DNA from: Microdochium bolleyi
Lineage: Eukaryota; Ascomycota; Sordariomycetes; Xylariales; Microdochiaceae
Reading direction: 5' to 3'
Assembly: GCA_001566295.1 (NCBI GenBank)
Contig: KQ964252.1
Location: 124,001 to 188,000 of the forward strand
Length of the DNA: 64,000 nucleotides
Below, one piece after another: positions 20,713 through 31,906 of this stretch. Each line of letters opens with the position of its first letter. Position 1 is the first letter of the stretch. The notes under the pieces were generated by a model. That model saw only the letters and a program-made list of their open reading frames with translations. It did not search any database and was not told the origin of the DNA. The position numbers and the translations under genes were made by a program.

Positions 20713-23469
20713 CTAGGAGCCACTGCCCTTCGACGAGCCGATGAGGGTGTACTTGCCACCAGCCTGCGTGTCCAGGACAAGCACTTCAGCAGCACTCCCA
20801 CCTCCACGCTCAACCGTCAACTCGACCCCAGTGTCCGCAGCAGTGACGGCGACCTTGCCACCGAGCTTCGACTCAACAAGCACCTTTGTCACCTTCCCAC
20901 CTTCCCACTCCGCACTAACCTCGAATCCGCCCCGGGCCAAGAACCCCTTGAAGTGCCCCTCCTTACTCGAAGGTGGCAGCGCGGGCAAGAGTCGGATCAG
21001 AATAGCCTCCTCGCCCCCAGTGCCGTGATACTCGTGGCTCTGCAGCAGCGCCTCCGCGACGCCCGCAGTCCCGCCAAAATTGCCATCGATCTGGAACGAG
21101 GCCGGCGGGCCCGCGTCGAGCAGCGAGTCGTGCGTCAGGTTGAATAACAGCGCCGTGATGTCCTTCTCGACCTCGGCGCCGTTGCGGACCCGGGCGTGCA
21201 GCGCGAGCGTCCACGCGCGCGACCAGCCCATGTCGCCGGCGTCGTTTCTTTTGTATCGACATGTTAGTACCGAGTTGGATTGGAATCTGACGACCGGGCG
21301 TTGAAGGGGATGATGATGATGATGTTGACCAGCAGGAGGGAAGGGAGCCAACGGGAAACGGGAAACTTACGAAACTCTCCAGTCCAGCGCCTTGCCCGCG
21401 GCGTCCCAGATCTTTCCATCCCCCTGCTTGATCTCACTGCCCGGGAACAGCCCATACAGATGCGACAAGTGCCGATGTCCCGGCTCCGTCTCGTTGAAGT
21501 CCTCGATCCACTCCATCAGTCTGCCCGTGCGCGACGAGATCGCCAAGGGGGGCAGCTTAGCCCTGAGCTCTTTCACCGTCGTCAGGAACTCGGAGCCCGT
21601 GTCCTTCCCGAGCACCTCGGTCGCGGCGAGCAGGTTATCAAATAGCTCCCGCAGCAGGCTGTTGTCCATCGTCGAGCCCACGGTCATGGCCCCCGTGATG
21701 CTCCCGTTCTTGTACGAGTTCTCGGGCGAGGTCGACGGGTTCGTGACCTTCCACCCTTTGTACTCGGTCAGGAAGTCGGCGAAGAACTCGGCCGCCTCGT
21801 GGAACAGGTAGTAGTGTTTCTCTAGGAACGCCGCGTCGCGCGTGTACAGGTAGTGCTCCCAGACGTGGCTCAGGAGCCAGACGCCGCCGAGCGGCCAGTA
21901 CGCGCCCGGCGCCCAGATGTCTTGCGGCGCCGTGTCGCCCCAGATGTCGGTGTTGTGGTGCGCGAGCCAGCCGCGGGCATTGTACATCTCCTTAGCGGTG
22001 CGCTTGCCCGAGGTGTAGACCTTCTCGATGAGGGCGAAGAGGGGGTCGTTCAGTTCTTGGAGGTCTACGGGTTGGAGGAGCGTGTTAGCTGGTGAGGACA
22101 GGCGAAATGTTGTGGGCGGTGGACTGACTGGTCACTTGAGATGGCCAGTAGTTCATCTCGAGGTTGATGCTGTGGTTTCTTGTCAGTGTCTGCTCTGTGA
22201 ACGATGCTTGAGTAGGTGGACCAACTTGATGGTGTATTTCGAGCCCTATGGCTAGGTGTTAGTAAAATGCCACTGAAACAAAACAGTCAATGGACTGGTA
22301 GGACTCACCCATCCTGGGCTCAACTCATCGTTCCAGATCCCCTGCAGATTCGCGGGGAACGTCCCCGGCCGAGACGACGATATAAGCAGATACCTCCCGA
22401 ACTGGAAGTACAACGACACAAAGTCGGGATCAAACAGTTTCTCCGCCTTACCGAGAGCCTGGCGCCGCATGTCCGTGGCGTTCTTCCTCTGGTCGTCTGA
22501 CGACTTGCCCAGCGACACCTCCGCACGGCCGAACAGCCCCTGGTAGTCTTTGACATGCTCGTCGCGGATCTCCTGGTACGTCCTCGCCGCCGCTGCGGCC
22601 AGCTTGGCTTTAACCACCGCCAGCAGATTCTCCGGGTGGCGCACGCTCGTCTCCGTGTCCGAGTATATCCACACCTCGTCGGCGCCCACGACCTGCACGT
22701 TGTCGCCGATCTGCCTGCTCGTCCCGCCGACGTGCGACACCCGCGCGCCCGTGACGGCGCGGATCTCGCCCGAGCTGTACGTCGCGAACAGGCTGTGCTT
22801 GTCCTCAGCGTACGACTTGTCCACGAGCCGGTTCTGCCCCGTCGAGGGCCTCTCGAACTTGACCCGCACGCTCAGCATCCCGGGCTTGCTGGCGGTAAGG
22901 CGCACCGCGAGGACGTCCGCGGGCGCGCTGGCAATGTACTCGCGGCGGTACGCCACCCCGGAGATCGCGTCGCGGAAGTACACCCCCGCGGACCCGTCGG
23001 CGAGGTCCAGCCAGCGCTCGTAGCCGGTGATGTTGGCCGTGCTGACGCCGTCGTACTTGATCCGCAGGTCCCCGCCGGGCTGGTATATGCGCATGCTCGT
23101 CGGCGTGCCGCTGAGGCCCAGCGCGGCCTCGAGCTCGGCCTTGGGCACCTCGCCGCGCAGCAGCAGCTGCTGCACCGTCTTGAGCGTGGCCGGGGCGTCC
23201 GGATTCAGCCGGTCCATCGCGGTGCCCGACCAGAACGAGTCCTCGTTGGTCGAGATTGTCTCCTGTGTGGTCGCGCCGCGGATCATCCCGCCTAGACGCC
23301 CGTTGCCGATGGGTAGCGAGGTGTTGAAGAGCGTGCCGGGGGACGTGTACCATAGTCGCAGCGGGTGGGCGGCGGAGTTGGGAGGCGAGAAGTCGGCCTC
23401 TGCTGCTTCTGCTGTGGCCGCCATGGTTGCGGTCGTCGCGAGGAGTGAAGTGAGAAAGTGTGGCTTCAT
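20713..23469 (-). CDS. Secreted GH95 alpha-L-fucosidase
   Basis: Five exons: 23469-22309, 22245-22226 (a 20-nt micro-exon), 22169-22129, 22064-21371 and 21247-20713, joining to 816 aa, normal for GH95. The N-terminal signal peptide is MKPHFLTSLLATTATMAATA. LPIGNGRLGGMIRG and ETISTNEDSFWSG mark the N-terminal beta-domain. The micro-exon completes the family block WGSKYTININ, followed by EMNYWPSQV. The catalytic barrel has HHNTDIWGD (the Asn/Asp pair of the unusual Asn-based mechanism), GHRHLSHLYGLFPG, WSRAW and FQIDGNFGGTAGVAEALLQSH with the assisting Asp. GH95 enzymes remove alpha-1,2-L-fucose (some alpha-L-galactose) from plant or algal glycans by inversion. It is a natural partner for the transporter, sulfatase and aldolase further left. 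Confidence 0.93.
22226..22245 (-). other. 20-nt micro-exon of the GH95 gene
   Basis: GGCTCGAAATACACCATCAA is flanked by AG before and GT after. It supplies the residues GSKYTI plus two bases of Asn, a conserved GH95 block that is missing if the exon is skipped. Automated gene models may overlook it. Confidence 0.8.
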
Positions 23470-24232
23470 CGTGACATGTCTTCTCTTCGATCTGTTAGCT
23501 TTACGGCGCCGGTTAAGCTAAAATAATAATGGAGCTACAAAGAAGCCAACCCAGGGCAACGGTTCGGCTATAAGTATAAGCTCAGCATCAGCTATGTCCG
23601 GTTCATATACCCCCAGTCGCTCCCTCAATTATTGTCCCGTCGGCATTTCTCCTGCCTCGCGACATGATCTCCCGAGCTACGTCAGGTCATGCACCCCGTA
23701 TATGCGCTGTGATCGTCAATGGCGCATGTCATATAATGCCCAAAAATGCGGGGGAGGGAGGGAATTCTTCCGCTGGTGTTCATTGCATTTAGCCGGCCTG
23801 TACGAGATCAGCCCCTCACACTATACTCCTTGGCCTTTGAATATGAAAACAGTACGGTGCGGGGTGGCGCATCCTAATTCTCTTGTCAGGTCGATCATGG
23901 CACTTGGGGCGTAGTTCTTTTTGTGATCAACTCTGATCGCTGTTGTTCTGCAATTCTCTACTCTGGTTCAAAGCTATGTGACAAGAAGTAACACGATTCT
24001 TTTTCCCTGCCAAGACATGATCATTGACTGGTACAGCCTGATCGACTACGTCCAGCAGCGGCGGAGGACAGATGGGTTCTCCATTCTATCAAATCGACAC
24101 TCTAGCAGCTGAAAGGTTCAATGACAGTCAGCGATTGTGATCACCATCATACCCGACCGACTACTGCCACATACCGCTCCGCTCTATCGTCCCCTCCGGC
24201 ATGAAGCGCCGACAAAGTAGAAGAAAGACCTC
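23470..24232. other. GH95 promoter and 3' flank of the lactonase
   Basis: No gene is seen. I found no copy of the CGAGATCCGG arm in this stretch. Confidence 0.5.
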
Positions 24233-25453
24233 TTACTCGTTGAACAGGACATAGTTGGGGCCGTTGTTGGCGCCCTCGCCGACGGTGGCGGAGGCGACGA
24301 CATCGCCGAGCTTGCCGGTCTTGACGTCGCGCTTGTAGACGACGACGCGGTTGTCGTCCTGCAGCGCACTGGCGACGAGGGTGCCGGCCTTGTTGAGCGA
24401 GAAGCCGCGGGGGTTGCGGCCGCCGGCGGGGGCGATCTGGGCGAGGGTGAGCTGGCCATTGGCCGGGTTGACGGCGAACGAGATGATGGGGTCCGAGGGG
24501 ATGGTGCCGGTGCCGGAGAAGGCCGGGATGGTCAGGCTGTTCTCGCCGCGCGACGAGATGATGACGAAGCGCTGGTCGGGCGAGATCTCGAGCTCAGCGG
24601 ACTTGGTGCCCGCGGGGACGCTGCCGCCGGGGCCGTGGGTGCTGAAGTTGAGGATCTGGGCAAAGGAGAGCGAGTCGCCCTTGTAGGTGACCTTGTAGCC
24701 GGTGATGGTGTTGGTCAGCTCGTTGACCGAGTAGAAGTACGTGTTGCCGCCGTGGACAGCGAAGCCGCCGTGGCGCGGGCCGGAGCCGGGAACGGCCTTG
24801 GCCGGGGTGATGGCGGTCCACGAGTTGCCGTTGACGCGGTACAGGCGGAGGAGGTCAGCGCCGAGGTCGGGCGAGACGAGGAACTTCCGGGTCGGGTCGA
24901 GGATGGCGTCGTGCAAGTGGGGGGCCTCCTGGCGGTCCGGGTTGGGGCCGGGCGCGGCGAGGGTGTATGTCTCGTTCTTCTGCAGGCGCAGGTCACGCGG
25001 GTTGGCGACATCGTAGCTGCTGAAGGTGGAGGTGTCGCTGCGGTTGTTGTTAGTATGAAAGCGTGTAGCTGCCAATGGACCAAGAGGCACTCACTAGTGG
25101 GCAACAGCCAGTCTGTCGTTGTTGTAGCCGAACAGGGTCGAGCTGACGGGGCTCTTGAGGACGGGGAGGACGTCGAGGGTCTCGAGCTTGCCGTCGGGCT
25201 TGGTGCTGTACGAGGTGAGCGAGGCGGCGCCGCCCCAGCCCTCGTTAAGGCAGTACAGGCGCTGCTTGGACTTGTCGAGGGTCAACCAGGTCGGCTCGGA
25301 GCCGCAGTCGAGGTTCTTGCTGACGACGGACAGCGTGGAGCCCTTGAGGTTGAGCGACGTCACGGCGTGGTCGTTGTACGAGGTCGCGAAGAGGATCTCG
25401 GCGCTGGCAGGGATCGCCAGCAGCAGCGAGAAGAACCGCATGGGAGGAGCCAT
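24233..25453 (-). CDS. Secreted seven-bladed beta-propeller lactonase-family protein
   Basis: Two exons, 25453-25095 and 25037-24233, joining in frame through AVAHYDTSTFSSYD to 387 aa. The start region MAPPMRFFSLLLAIPASA is a signal peptide. Repeated blade motifs (LDCGSEPTWLTLDKSKQRLY, HLHDAILDPTRKFL, GPRHGGFAVHGGNTYFYSVN, SAELEISPDQRFVIISSRG, GRNPRGFSLNKAGTLVASAL) are those of the 6-phosphogluconolactonase/3-carboxymuconate cyclase propeller family. Secreted fungal members are poorly characterised; sugar lactone hydrolysis is the family expectation, not a demonstrated activity. It could open a sugar lactone upstream of the aldolase route, though secretion argues against a direct intracellular pathway role. 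Confidence 0.85.
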
Positions 25454-26812
25454 TGTGGTGGAGAGTTGACTGGGCAGAGAGGCGGGCGAGTGAGGAGGAA
25501 CTTGTCAATTGCTGGTGAGACAACCTGACTGAGCTGCAGAAGCCAGAACCAACAATCTCGCAGTCCTCAGAGTCGCATCGTGTTGTTTATATATGTTTCG
25601 TCCGATCAGATGCTACGGAAACAAATCCATCAGCATCCCCCCTGCCGGCTGTATCCGCCTCAAAGGGTCCCCATCGCAGATGTGACGCTGTGCAGGGTTG
25701 ACGAGTGCAGCACGGAGTACGGGGAGGACTTGGGCCGGCGGAGCCACTCCTCAGTGCTGCCACCATCCGCCCTCGGACGCGCCGGAGGGCCGGCCCTGCT
25801 GAGCAGAAGGCGGAGGGTGGCATTTTGATTCTCCGCCGGCGCCAGATCCCGAAACCCCCAGCACACCTTTGGTGCCTCTGGGGAAGGCCGTGAGGGGATG
25901 TGGAGAGAGCCGCCAGGGGTCGCCCCCGACAGGGGACTTTGCGGTGATGAGCCAGGGGAAAACAGGAAACCCTAAGGAAATTTGGTTCAAGCGTCTGGCC
26001 AGGCCAGGCGGTCCTGCCGAGCTGGCCGTCCTCGAGCTTCCCCGCTGCTCGACACCATCGCGTCAGCACGGAATGCTGACGAACATTGTCAGCCCGATGA
26101 GGCCACCTTGGCGGACCCCTGCCTGTCGGACTTCTCAGCACTCCTCAGCAGCACACAGGTGAGTCCAGATCGAGGCACACACACAGGAGTGGACCCTTGC
26201 TCCTTGCTCGTAGAGTCCTGGACGCAGTATGCACGCCATGCAGGTCCCAGCGCGGGGTGCTTACTCCGTGAGAATCCTGCTCTTTCGTCAGTCAGTTTCC
26301 CAATGGCACGGCGGGCCGCTCATATCTGCCAGGAATAAGCCACGCAGCGCAACGGCCCTGGCATCCCCCATTTTTCCCGCTGCCTCGGAACGCCACCCCA
26401 CACAGCCTGTCTGCTGAAGAAACGTGATCGGGGCCGAGAGGTGCGGATGGGGCGGTGCTGAGGCCCGGAAGGATCCGAGGCTGTGTTGGCAAGGCTTCAG
26501 CTTAGAGCACGTAATCACGACCTCTCGTGTGCGCATCGTGCTGCGGCTGCATTGGGAGACATTGCTGGCTGGGACTGAATGGACTCTTACGATCCCGTGT
26601 GCTGCATCGGCGAAGCATGCCGCAAGCCGATGGCCCGATAGTCTTGTTGTTTGGAGGCCGATTCATCCTGCCCCACGTTGCACACCACTCATTCAGTAAA
26701 TCAAGGTCAATTGTTGCTTCGTATTGATCGCTAAACATTAGGTGAACCATTGAAAAACAAAAACCAGGATCGTTTTTTCGTTGCTAGAGTTGTCACACCC
26801 TTCGTCCATCCA
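25454..26812. other. Intergenic region with a nested inverted repeat
   Basis: This is the promoter of the lactonase and the 3' flank of the SMP-C2 gene. The notable content is the fold-back structure at 25735-25839. No gene is supported. Confidence 0.5.
25735..25839. repeat. Nested imperfect inverted repeat (fold-back)
   Basis: Outer arms CCGGCGGAG (25735-25743) and CTCCGCCGG (25831-25839) are perfect complements. Inner arms TGCCACCATCCGCC (25758-25771) and GGCGGAGGGTGGCA (25809-25822) match at 13 of 14 bases. The centre contains the palindrome GGGCCGGCCC (25787-25796). It could be a cruciform, the remnant of a small fold-back element, or a regulatory site about 280-390 bp before the lactonase ATG. 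Confidence 0.5.
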
Positions 26813-28493
26813 TCACTTCTCCCTGGTCGGCAGCTCCAGCTTCGCCTCCTTGACACCGCGAGCAGAGAAGCTCGCCCGGACCTTTGTCCCACCTCCAAGA
26901 TCGAACTGGTTCTCGAGCGTCTGCTCCGGTGCCCCGAGGACATCCGCGAACGGCACCTCCACACTCCCGACCTCGCCCTCGCCGTTAAGGATGGCGATGC
27001 GCAGGGCCGCCGCCGAGCTGCCCACGAGGTCCGACGTCAGCGGGATGCGGAACTGCTGATCGAAGCTCGGGTTGTTGATGTCCGTGCCGGGGGCGTCCGA
27101 CTTGATCGCCGTCTGGAAGCGGTGCTTGTCGCCCCACGTCACGACGACGCTGGGCTTGAGCTCCTCGCGCTGGCCCTTGATGCCCAGCGCGCCGGCCACG
27201 AGCACCGTGAGCAGGCCGCACAGCTTGCCCTCGCCGCTGTGCGACGACGCCGAGAAGCTGCTGCTCTCGGGTGCGAACTCGAGAAACTCGGCCGACAGCG
27301 CGATCTTGCCGCCTGTCTCCTCGCCTCCCGGGTACACCATCGACAGCTCCGTCTTGCCGCCCGCGAGCATGAGGTCCTTGACGGACACGGTCGCGAGCCC
27401 GACGTGGTCGTCGGAGCCGACGTCGTGGTCGTGCACGTTGAGGATGACGTGCTGGTCAAAGTCGCTGACCACGAAGTCGTGCGTCTCGCCCCAGGTCGGG
27501 GTCGTCGTGTTGTTCTTGGTAGTCGTGCGCCACTCGGGCTCGGCGCCGACCTGCACGGTCGCGTAGCAGTCCGGGCTCGCGCGGGTGAGCTTGGACAGGA
27601 ATTTCTTGGCCTTGCTCTGGGCCTCCTCGGCGAAGCCCCACGCCTTGTCGACCGTGATGCGCACCACACCCAGCGGGTGGTGGTACGTCTTGAAGTAGTC
27701 GGCGTTGCTGTCCATCTTGACGAGGAACCGGTTGGGCAGCACGAGCATGCCGTTGATGACGCTGAGGATGACCTTGCGCACGGCGCTGTCGAGGACCGAG
27801 AAGTCGGCAATGTTGGCGGCGCCAGTGAAGTCAAGCTTCAGGTCGGGGGGGTTGATGAAGGCGACCTGGGCGGCGCCGATCTGGTGATGGTGATGATGCT
27901 CAGTACGTGCTGTCTCTTTGGACCGTGGGTGAACAGACGCATGATGGAGAACGGCGACTTACCAGAGGAATGACATTTGTCAACGGGCACAGCAGGATGC
28001 TGAGTCTGCCGTGTAGCTCGACACTCTTGACGCCCTATTGCTCACATGCTTCAGCCTCGCCTCTTGTTTCATTTCCCAGAGCAGTAGCACCACTCACCAC
28101 CTTGGGGAACATGTCCGCATCGAGCTCCATGTCGCACTTGCCCGCCCAGTTGACCTGCAGGTCAAGCTTGATGCCGTCAAGGGGCGTCTTGGTCACGCGC
28201 ACGTCCGAGAAGACGAAAGGGACGTTGCCAAGCTCGACCTTGGTGAAGTGCAGTGACGCCAGCGGGCCCGGCAGCATCGTCTTGAACATGGGATCAACGA
28301 TATCCTTGATCATCTTGCTGCCCGCGACATCGATGTTGGGCCAGAGCTGCGCGACGATGTCGTTGAGGAAGCCTGTGAAGGGTTAGCTGTCAGAACAGCT
28401 ATTGTGGTCGTAATGCCCGTGATGAGCCGGCAGATGCATACCAGCGGACTCGCCCGGCACCTCGGAGGAGAGTCGTTCTATGATGGCTGCCAT
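26813..28493 (-). CDS. SMP and C2 domain protein, tricalbin/extended-synaptotagmin-like
   Basis: Four exons: 28493-28442, 28372-28098, 28034-27963 and 27880-26813, joining to 488 aa. Residues ~18-190 form an SMP lipid-transfer module: FLNDIVAQLWPNIDVAGSK, MIKDIVDPMFKTMLPGPLAS, GVKSVELHGRLSILL, IGAAQVAFINPPDLKLDFTG. One C2 domain follows (residues ~210-340, VVRITVDKAWGF ... VHDHDVGSDDHVG, with partial acidic Ca-binding loops), then a second, degenerate C2 (~360-480). The order is that of tricalbins and E-Syts, which move lipids at ER contact sites. The N-terminus is only ~18 residues before the SMP domain, with no hydrophobic ER anchor, so it must be soluble or recruited through lipids or partners. 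Domain identity is strong; location and role are inferred. Confidence 0.85.
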
Positions 28494-29184
28494 CTTGTGT
28501 CTGTAGATACAGTAGCGGGGTCGCGGACTGATTGTGATTCAGCGGCAGAGGCACTCGTTGATGTCCGGAAGCTGGAGGAACAAGTTGCGAAGTAGTGCCA
28601 GCAATGTTGGGTGAGACCTATAGCTTGTCGCCGCCAGTCCTGAGGATCAGTCCAGGAGATATTTATTGCATACAGCTGAGGCCGCACAAAACAAGGTCGC
28701 CCGTAGCTGTTCGTGACGTCAGTGGTACCCCTGAGCGAGTCTCGACGTGGCACACATGCGTTGGCGTGAGGTGTTAGTCTGAGGGGTTTCCCCTCTCTTG
28801 TGGGCTGTGCAAAACAGGGAAACCAGTGCCACCAATCCCTGCGCCGTGATGAGAGTGTGGGTCAACTCTAGGTCGGTTAAGCTTCCCAGATCGCCAAATA
28901 AGCTTAACCGACGAGGTCCATCTTTAAAACAATGCAGTTCTTGCTCAGCAAGCTGTCAACCACGCCATTCTTGCCTTGCGGTGATGATATGCGAAGATAT
29001 AGCCGGTTCACAACGGCTTGTGCCTTCCATCGTGTCATACCCGGCGCCAAGCAGACGCCCTTGTGACGCCAGCACACACACGACGTGTCACGAACTGTAC
29101 GGACTGAGCAGGACGCAGTAACCTTGTGGGGAATATGATGAGACAGACAAGAATCTTCAAAATAATTAAATGCAACCATAAAGT
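28494..29184. other. Intergenic region between SMP-C2 and the CxxCH protein gene
   Basis: About 690 bp: the promoter of the SMP-C2 gene and the 3' flank of the next gene. No feature is supported beyond that. Confidence 0.5.
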
Positions 29185-31003
29185 TTACTTGGACTGCTGG
29201 GCCGAGATCCTCGTATCCTCCTCGGACGCACGCAGGGGTTGCCGCATGGCATCGATGCTCTGAGCTTCCTTGTACGCGTTCGTGATCGGGACCTTGAGCT
29301 TCGTCCTGAACAAGACGCTGCTCTTGGCCGTCTGCAGCTGGCGCCACTTGAGGAAATTGCCGTAGCCCATCATGAGCTGCAGCGAGTAGTCGGCCGACTT
29401 GGAGTCCTTGTTGAACGGCTCGCCCGCCGGGATGTTGCGGAACCACCGCATGTCGCCCGTGGGCTTGGGGACCATCGAGACCTTCTTGCCCGCCGGGCGC
29501 AGCTCCGAGGTGGAGTGGCATGATGCGCACGCGGAGATGAAGTTGTCGGCTGTGTTTTGATATCGTGGTCAGTGATGTGGAGGGGGGCAATGCAGGTATC
29601 TTTGAGGGGCCGAGCGCCTTACCAGGACCGTTCATTCGCCCATTCCAACCCCAGGAAGGTCGGGTGCCGTTAAGCCGCTTTCTGATGATCTCGGCTTGAG
29701 GATAGATCCAGCTCTGCTGGGGCTTCGCGTCCGGATCTGCCTTGATCTTGGCATCCGTCAGTTCGGGGTCGTTTCCCCACATGATGCCCACGGGCATGAT
29801 GCGGTCCCAGGGCTGCATCAGACATAATGGTGGTCAGTACGACGTCAGGCTAGGTTCATGTGGACAAAGAACTGCACTCACGTTGGATTCCTTCATCTCG
29901 CCGTTGTACATGAAAGTGCCGAACACCCAGCCGATATCAGCGCGGTCGTCGACCACCGCGAAGTCCACCTGCAAGAGCCGCATGTCGGTGTGGTGATCGT
30001 TTCGCGGGCCAGCACCCGTCTTTTCGATCGTACTGGCGATGACCTATTGTTTGGCTTTGAGTCAGCCATTTCTTACGCCCAGGCGCGCCTCTAGGTCATA
30101 ATATAGACCTCCAACTTACGGCTGGGAGACTGGGGGCGCCAGTCATTGTGAAGACCTGATCGTTCTTGGCATCCGTCATGAGAATCTGAGTATGACTAGG
30201 TTAGCCGGGCGCGCGTCCACGGGGCGTTGCTAGAAGCACGGCGGTCCACGTTACCTTAAAGACGCAAGTACCCTTGGGGAACTTGACGTGCTTGTTCCAG
30301 TCGGGATTGGCCTTGTTCTTCCAAATGTCTGCGAACACCGTCGCTCCTGAATATAGGTGTCAGTCTCGATGCTCAAACTGTTCCCCCCCCCATAGGGTGA
30401 CTAACCAATCTCGTTATAGAAGCCGCAGGCCCAGGTCTGTAGCTCATCAGTCTGCTTGTCGGACAGCTCCTTCGCTGGGGTGGGTCTCTCAAAGGTGAGT
30501 CCGCTGAGGGGCTCGCGACCGTTCTGGCTCCAGTGCATCCACGGTGCGTGGTACCACTGTCGCTGCCTGTTCTTCTGAACGACAAAGTCGTTGATCACAT
30601 TGCCTTCCCAGATATACCCTTTGATGACCTTGCAGAAGCCTTCGGGATCTGTCTTGAAGTCGACCTTGAGCCAGGGCGCATCGTCGGTCGGGTCTCTATA
30701 GATGGGAGTGTCTGGGCCAGGCAGGATCGGGTTCTCTCCGTTGGCAATCTTCGCCTTCATAAGGCTAGTGATGCTGGGGTAGTCATTGCGGATCTGGAAG
30801 AGACGGCCCTTCCAGTCCGCCGGTGGCTTGACCATCTGCTCGCCATTGACCTCGTAGCCAAACGATTTCTCGAACTGGATTTCCGCATCACTGGCCTTGA
30901 AGATGGCCTTGTCCTCCTTGACAATCTGGCTTCCGACGCCACCTGCCGTAGCAGTCGCCGCTCCAATGGCGAGAGCTCGCCGTGTAAGCAGTCTAGAGAA
31001 CAT
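29185..31003 (-). CDS. Protein with a cytochrome c-type CxxCH motif, function unknown
   Basis: Six exons: 31003-30406, 30346-30255, 30185-30120, 30043-29882, 29812-29623 and 29549-29185, all joining in phase to 490 aa. The N-terminus MFSRLLTRRALAIGAATATA is Arg-rich then hydrophobic, like a mitochondrial presequence with a membrane or bipartite sorting segment. Near the C-terminus FISACASCHSTSELRP carries Cys377-Ala-Ser-Cys380-His381, the covalent haem attachment signature of c-type cytochromes. The region before it (IWEGNVINDFVVQKNRQRQW, HAPWMHWSQNGREPLSGL, MPVGIMWGNDPEL) matches no family I can name confidently; it resembles unclassified bacterial proteins. A haem protein of the mitochondrial intermembrane space is the best guess; a zinc-binding or fortuitous motif is possible. 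Divergent from the laccase gene. Confidence 0.75.
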
Positions 31004-31906
31004 GTTGAGGTCGAGTCTTTGGGGTATAGAGAGAGAAATGGGATTAGAGACCGAGCTATCGGAGAGAGAAGGGGAGCCTCGATGTCAAGTAGGCGGGAGT
31101 GCCTTTGGTGACCTTGAGGGCGGGGAGGCAGGTCACTGGGGCTAGCTAAATCATGAAGCCGCTGCGCATTCGAACCAGCGAACCACGGCCCAGCTGAGTG
31201 CTATTGAATGCAAAAATGTGTCTCTACTGAGAAAGACGGACCTGGGCTTGAAGCTGAACGCGTGTGGCTGGCTGGAGGCATTCCCCAGGGTTCTCAACCC
31301 CTGTGGCGCCTGCGGACCGTCCCGGACTGGCCAATTGCGGCTCGGCCCATGGGTCTCACTTCCCCATCCCCAGCGCTGCACACGCGACTATTGAGCAAGG
31401 GATCCCGTGGCACGTCTCCGTGGGCGGCGAATCAGAGACTCCTGATTGCTGATGGGCGGCCTAGAGCTCAGCCGCAGAGGCTGTTTGGGCATATGTTTCG
31501 GAGCAAGCTCCAGGTCCGGTCGGGGTGAACCCAAGATGCTCCGATGTCTGGTGCTCTTGCCTTTGGGCTCTTGTCACCTTGGTTTGTCATGTCTCGGAAA
31601 GGACAGCTAGCGCTTGCCATAATCGGCAACGACCTTTGTTGGGCTATTGGCATGCTCAGCTGCCATCATACCATGTTCACGCGCCACATTGCCGACAGCG
31701 CCGAGGCCTGAGACCATGCCAGTCCATTTCCAGATCCCCAGACAAAGCGGCATAAACTTTGATGGCGTCGGGAGGTGGGCAGATGCGCAGTCAGGACTAT
31801 CAGTACCGAGGTGCTTCCACTCAAGAACCAACCCATTTCCCATTCGCACTCTGTCAACAGCTTCTGGAGGACGCAGCATCTTGGTCCAACACCGCAGTCA
31901 GTCAAG
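31004..31906. other. Shared upstream region of the CxxCH gene and the laccase
   Basis: About 900 bp between divergent start codons. GGTTCGAATGC (minus strand, near 31170) resembles a tRNA B box but no cloverleaf forms. No gene is seen. Confidence 0.5.

Noticed and set aside
29185..31003. Recent horizontal transfer of the CxxCH gene from bacteria
   Set aside because: Five phase-consistent fungal introns argue against a recent event. An old transfer cannot be judged without a tree.
31150..31230. tRNA-like GGTTCGAATGC on the minus strand
   Set aside because: No acceptor or anticodon stems form around it. The same holds for GGTTCGAG near 2230 and for 51670-51720.
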